Below are positions 61,396-64,000 of a stretch of DNA of 64,000 nucleotides, in pieces. The notes beneath the pieces are model-generated. The model was not told the DNA's origin and did not search any database. It worked only from the letters and a program-made list of their open reading frames with translations. Numbering within the stretch: position 1 is the stretch's first letter; each line of letters starts with the position of its first letter. The translations under genes and the position numbers were made by a program. This DNA comes from Brevipalpus yothersi (taxonomy: Eukaryota; Arthropoda; Arachnida; Trombidiformes; Tenuipalpidae): the NCBI GenBank assembly GCA_003956705.1, contig QZCP01000423.1, positions 186,001 through 250,000 of the forward strand, given 5' to 3'.

Positions 61396-62275
61396 CCTAA
61401 TGACGTAGAAGATCATGATAGAGTACAAGAAAGTGAGAGACAGAATGAATGATATACTTCTTGTTAAATAAATTCAGCTCAATCAATTTTCTGCTTACGG
61501 ATGATCAATTTTGCTCAACCTATTTTGATCTCATCTTTGTATTCAAAGCTCGTTTCAGATGGGTTTCGAGAGGTATGAAGAGATTTTGGATTCAATACAT
61601 ACGTAAACAATGTAAAGTTGCTTATAAAACTCTCTCTTTCTCTTGCTCATCCACAGTATGCTGATTGATTTGTATCGATAAAAAAACTTTCAATGATTGA
61701 CATTCTCGATCATCAGGCCAAAGTGTATGGGACAAACGTATCGAGGTGGTGTTTTTTATGTGTTAGGCTCATGAGCTTGAGCTGAGCACAAGTTTGGCGT
61801 GGGAAAAAGGAATACTCTCGAGCCATAGGCTATTATTGGAATGGTATCGAGTTGGTCATTAATCTTACTTGAGTAAAAGAGAGAAAAAGAGAAAGAAAGA
61901 GATTGGAAATCTTTACTCGTATTCTTTCTGCTATTGAGATGTTCACATGTTTGAGAGACCAGAGAAGAAGAGAGGATGTATTATGTTTGATTTTCAAGAC
62001 ACTCTTTTCTGAATACTGATGCAGCTCTCAGCATTCGAAATGGGCTTAAAGAAAAAGAAGAATCAGTGAAAGTATTCCTCGAAAAGAGTTGAAAAGAGAA
62101 AGACGAGTGAGATAGACATAAATCTGTTGTGAGATAGAAAATTGGAGAAAATCGATTCCCTTGATGGCCATAGAGAGATGAAAGCGATTTTATTGAATGA
62201 TGGTGTGTTACTCTTTCATACTCGAGAGAAAAATAACCTTCGTCTTATGACATGAATGTGAGGAATCAAGGAGAA

Positions 62276-62306
62276 AGTAAGAAAGAAAGAAAGAAAGAAA
62301 GAAAGA

Positions 62307-62343
<37 letters not shown>
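62276..62343. repeat. Compound (GAAA)n-(GA)n microsatellite
   Basis: About seven GAAA units followed by a GA tract of about 32 bp. Confidence 0.93.
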
Positions 62344-62349
<6 letters not shown>

Positions 62350-62460
62350 TTCTAGTCTACTTGTTCGTATGAATTTGGTGAATGAAAGGATAACGAACAA
62401 AAGTATCGAGATGTTCTGGGATGAATGAATGAATGACGCCTGTAACTTAATAACATTCCA

Positions 62461-62565
62461 ATGACAAGGAGATTGAGATTATCATTTGAGAGAATAGTCC
62501 TCTCATGTATTATCATTCTTGGGCTCCTGGACATTGCTCTAATCGCCTTGGCGACCTTTTCTTGG
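62461..62565 (+). CDS. Candidate first exon of a membrane protein
   Basis: An ATG opens 35 codons ending exactly at a strong GTAAGTTT donor in phase 0. The peptide begins with a basic segment (MTRRLRLSFER) followed by one strong hydrophobic helix (IVLSCIIILGLLDIALIALA) and ends TFSW. This looks like a signal anchor or first transmembrane segment of a multi-span protein. The closing A-T-x-x-W resembles the end of TM1 in claudin/PMP22-like families, but that is only a guess. Downstream exons were not found within the remaining 1.4 kb. Confidence 0.35.
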
Positions 62566-64000
62566 GTAAGTTTATACTGACTCAACTTTCATCGAAGGAT
62601 GTGTGTATGTGTAGGAGAAAGATGTTCGCTAGAAATTGATTGAGCAACGAATTTTTCACATCAACGAAAGTTGAGAGGAAAAATTTGGGTTAAATGAGCT
62701 CTCAGTTTTGCTATCTTTCATGAGGTTGAGCTTCATTTGTTCCTCATTTCAGCTTGAGAGGAGCTCATTTTGAAAGTGAAGAAAGCAAGAGAAGGAAAAG
62801 AGAGAGAGAGATCTACTCTATTCTTGAGTGAGTTTCGAACAAATGAGTAGTAAATTCCTTCATGAATGAGTTCCATTCTTTTCCTAAGATCTCACATCAA
62901 GAGCAATTAAAATGAGAGCAAATGGATGCATTCCAACAGCTTGAGGCTTCTAGTTTTACTTCTGTACTGTTTCTATCTCCTTTCTACGATGATCACATAC
63001 GCACACAGATGAGATGATTCTAATCCTACCAATTTTTTTTCGAATGAACATCCGACTGTTTGAAGAGAGCGAGAGAGAGAAAAAATTGTGATCTTCAGAT
63101 CATAATCATCTCGTCAACATTCTTCTCGTAATCTGTATGTTTTGGTGGAAAACGTTCGCTTATCCATTGTTACATTGAACTTTTTCATCACTCTGAGCCG
63201 TATTGCTCACATTATCCCATGGATTCCATTGCAAACAAAATGCCTAGAATATCGAATATCTTCTTATTCAAGTATGCTTTACCAGATCAGAGAGGTCCCT
63301 TCTAGAGTGTATGTTTGACATTGAGCTATTGTTTTCCCAGTCACTAGCTAATCTTTCGACTGATATTTTCCGAAAAAATTTCGTTTCGCTTTCTCTTCTC
63401 CTTAGATGAATTTTTTCACCAAAAAGATCCATTTTTTGAAGATTCTTGGGAAGAAGGGATAGAAGGAACTGAAGTTTAATAAAAACTTTAGCCTATTTTA
63501 TTCCCAGAGAACCAGAAATGAAAGCTGATAGCATGCTGAGTTACTCATCAAATGAAACAGGGATCTACGGAATATTTCATGGGATCATCAGTCTGGCTGA
63601 ATGAAGGTAGGAAGTGAAAAAATGGAAAATATCGGATAGATGACTTGCAATTTTGTGTGCAAAACATTTGGCAAATGTTTCGGCTAGAACCTATCATGTT
63701 TATCGTCCAGCTTCTCAGGCAGACTGGCTGGAATTGAAAAGATGATCGAGCGATTGATATATCAGGTTATCGGTAGAATAAAAAAAGGTAATTCAATGCG
63801 TTTGGACACACATTTATTGACTGTTTTCATTATGTGATTATCATCAGAAACCCCATTGTTTTGGTTCATCTCCTTTCAATCTCACTCTCAATCTACTGCA
63901 GGGTAAAATGCTGATAATATGATTTAGGTGCATCGCTTCTGGTAGATTGCATGGTATGCATCACGTAAGCTGTTAATGAAGATCTGGAAAACTAGCCAAA
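62566..64000. other. Right end of window, no gene recognised
   Basis: AT-rich sequence with short GA runs. If the 62461 exon is real, this is its first intron. Confidence 0.4.

Larger units (their letters stand above)
58831..62460. other. Upstream/intronic region of the NDRG gene
   Basis: No exon of NDRG or any other gene could be recognised. Several GA/CT tracts and AT-rich DNA are present. Probably a long first intron or the 5' flank of NDRG. Confidence 0.5.

Overview
This is a eukaryotic nuclear window. It is AT-rich, with spliced protein-coding genes whose introns are mostly 45-120 bp, GT-AG borders and AATAAA poly(A) signals. Long (GA)n/(CT)n tracts litter the non-coding DNA. A Piwi-clade Argonaute, a GILT thiol reductase, INCENP, EMSY, a P5B ATPase and an ELO-like protein together point to a metazoan. 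I infer an arthropod, perhaps a small-genome chelicerate such as a mite, but nothing in the window proves this.

Layout. Positions 1-11,000 are gene-poor and rich in microsatellites, with only weak exon candidates. The gene-dense core runs from 11,000 to 49,000: a DNTTIP2/Fcf2 homologue (-), an ELO-family-like protein without the histidine box (+), two tandem EXO1 paralogues (-,-), a ten-exon ATP13A-type P5B ATPase (-), EMSY (+), a METTL27-like methyltransferase (+), a gap of about 4.6 kb, a short protein resembling only the C-terminus of ASPM (-), a TPR membrane protein (-), REXO4 (+), INCENP (-), Piwi (-), PRPF19 (+), GILT (-) and GNL2/NOG2 (+). Positions 49,000-55,300 are again gene-poor. 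The 3' exons of an NDRG-family gene (-) lie at 55,378-58,830; its 5' exons were not found. A possible first exon of a membrane protein (+) lies at 62,461.

Functional themes. Many core genes serve the nucleus and cell division: ribosome biogenesis (DNTTIP2, GNL2, probably REXO4), DNA repair and chromatin (EXO1 pair, EMSY, PRPF19), spindle and chromosome segregation (INCENP, ASPM-like), and the piRNA pathway (Piwi). Several are divergent pairs with short shared upstream regions (DNTTIP2/ELO-like, TPR/REXO4, Piwi/PRPF19, GILT/GNL2). E2F-like motifs lie upstream of DNTTIP2, EXO1-A and the ASPM-like gene. There is no sign of an operon or a mobile cluster.

The most unusual items are the EXO1 duplication with one shortened copy, the ELO-like protein that has lost its catalytic histidines, the stand-alone ASPM C-terminal gene, a duplicated arginine motif at the Piwi N-terminus, two introns with no in-frame stop (in ATP13A and Piwi), and an interleaved pair of inverted repeats near 1.74-1.82 kb. 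All exon borders were read by eye from splice consensus, frame and family similarity; none is backed by transcripts.
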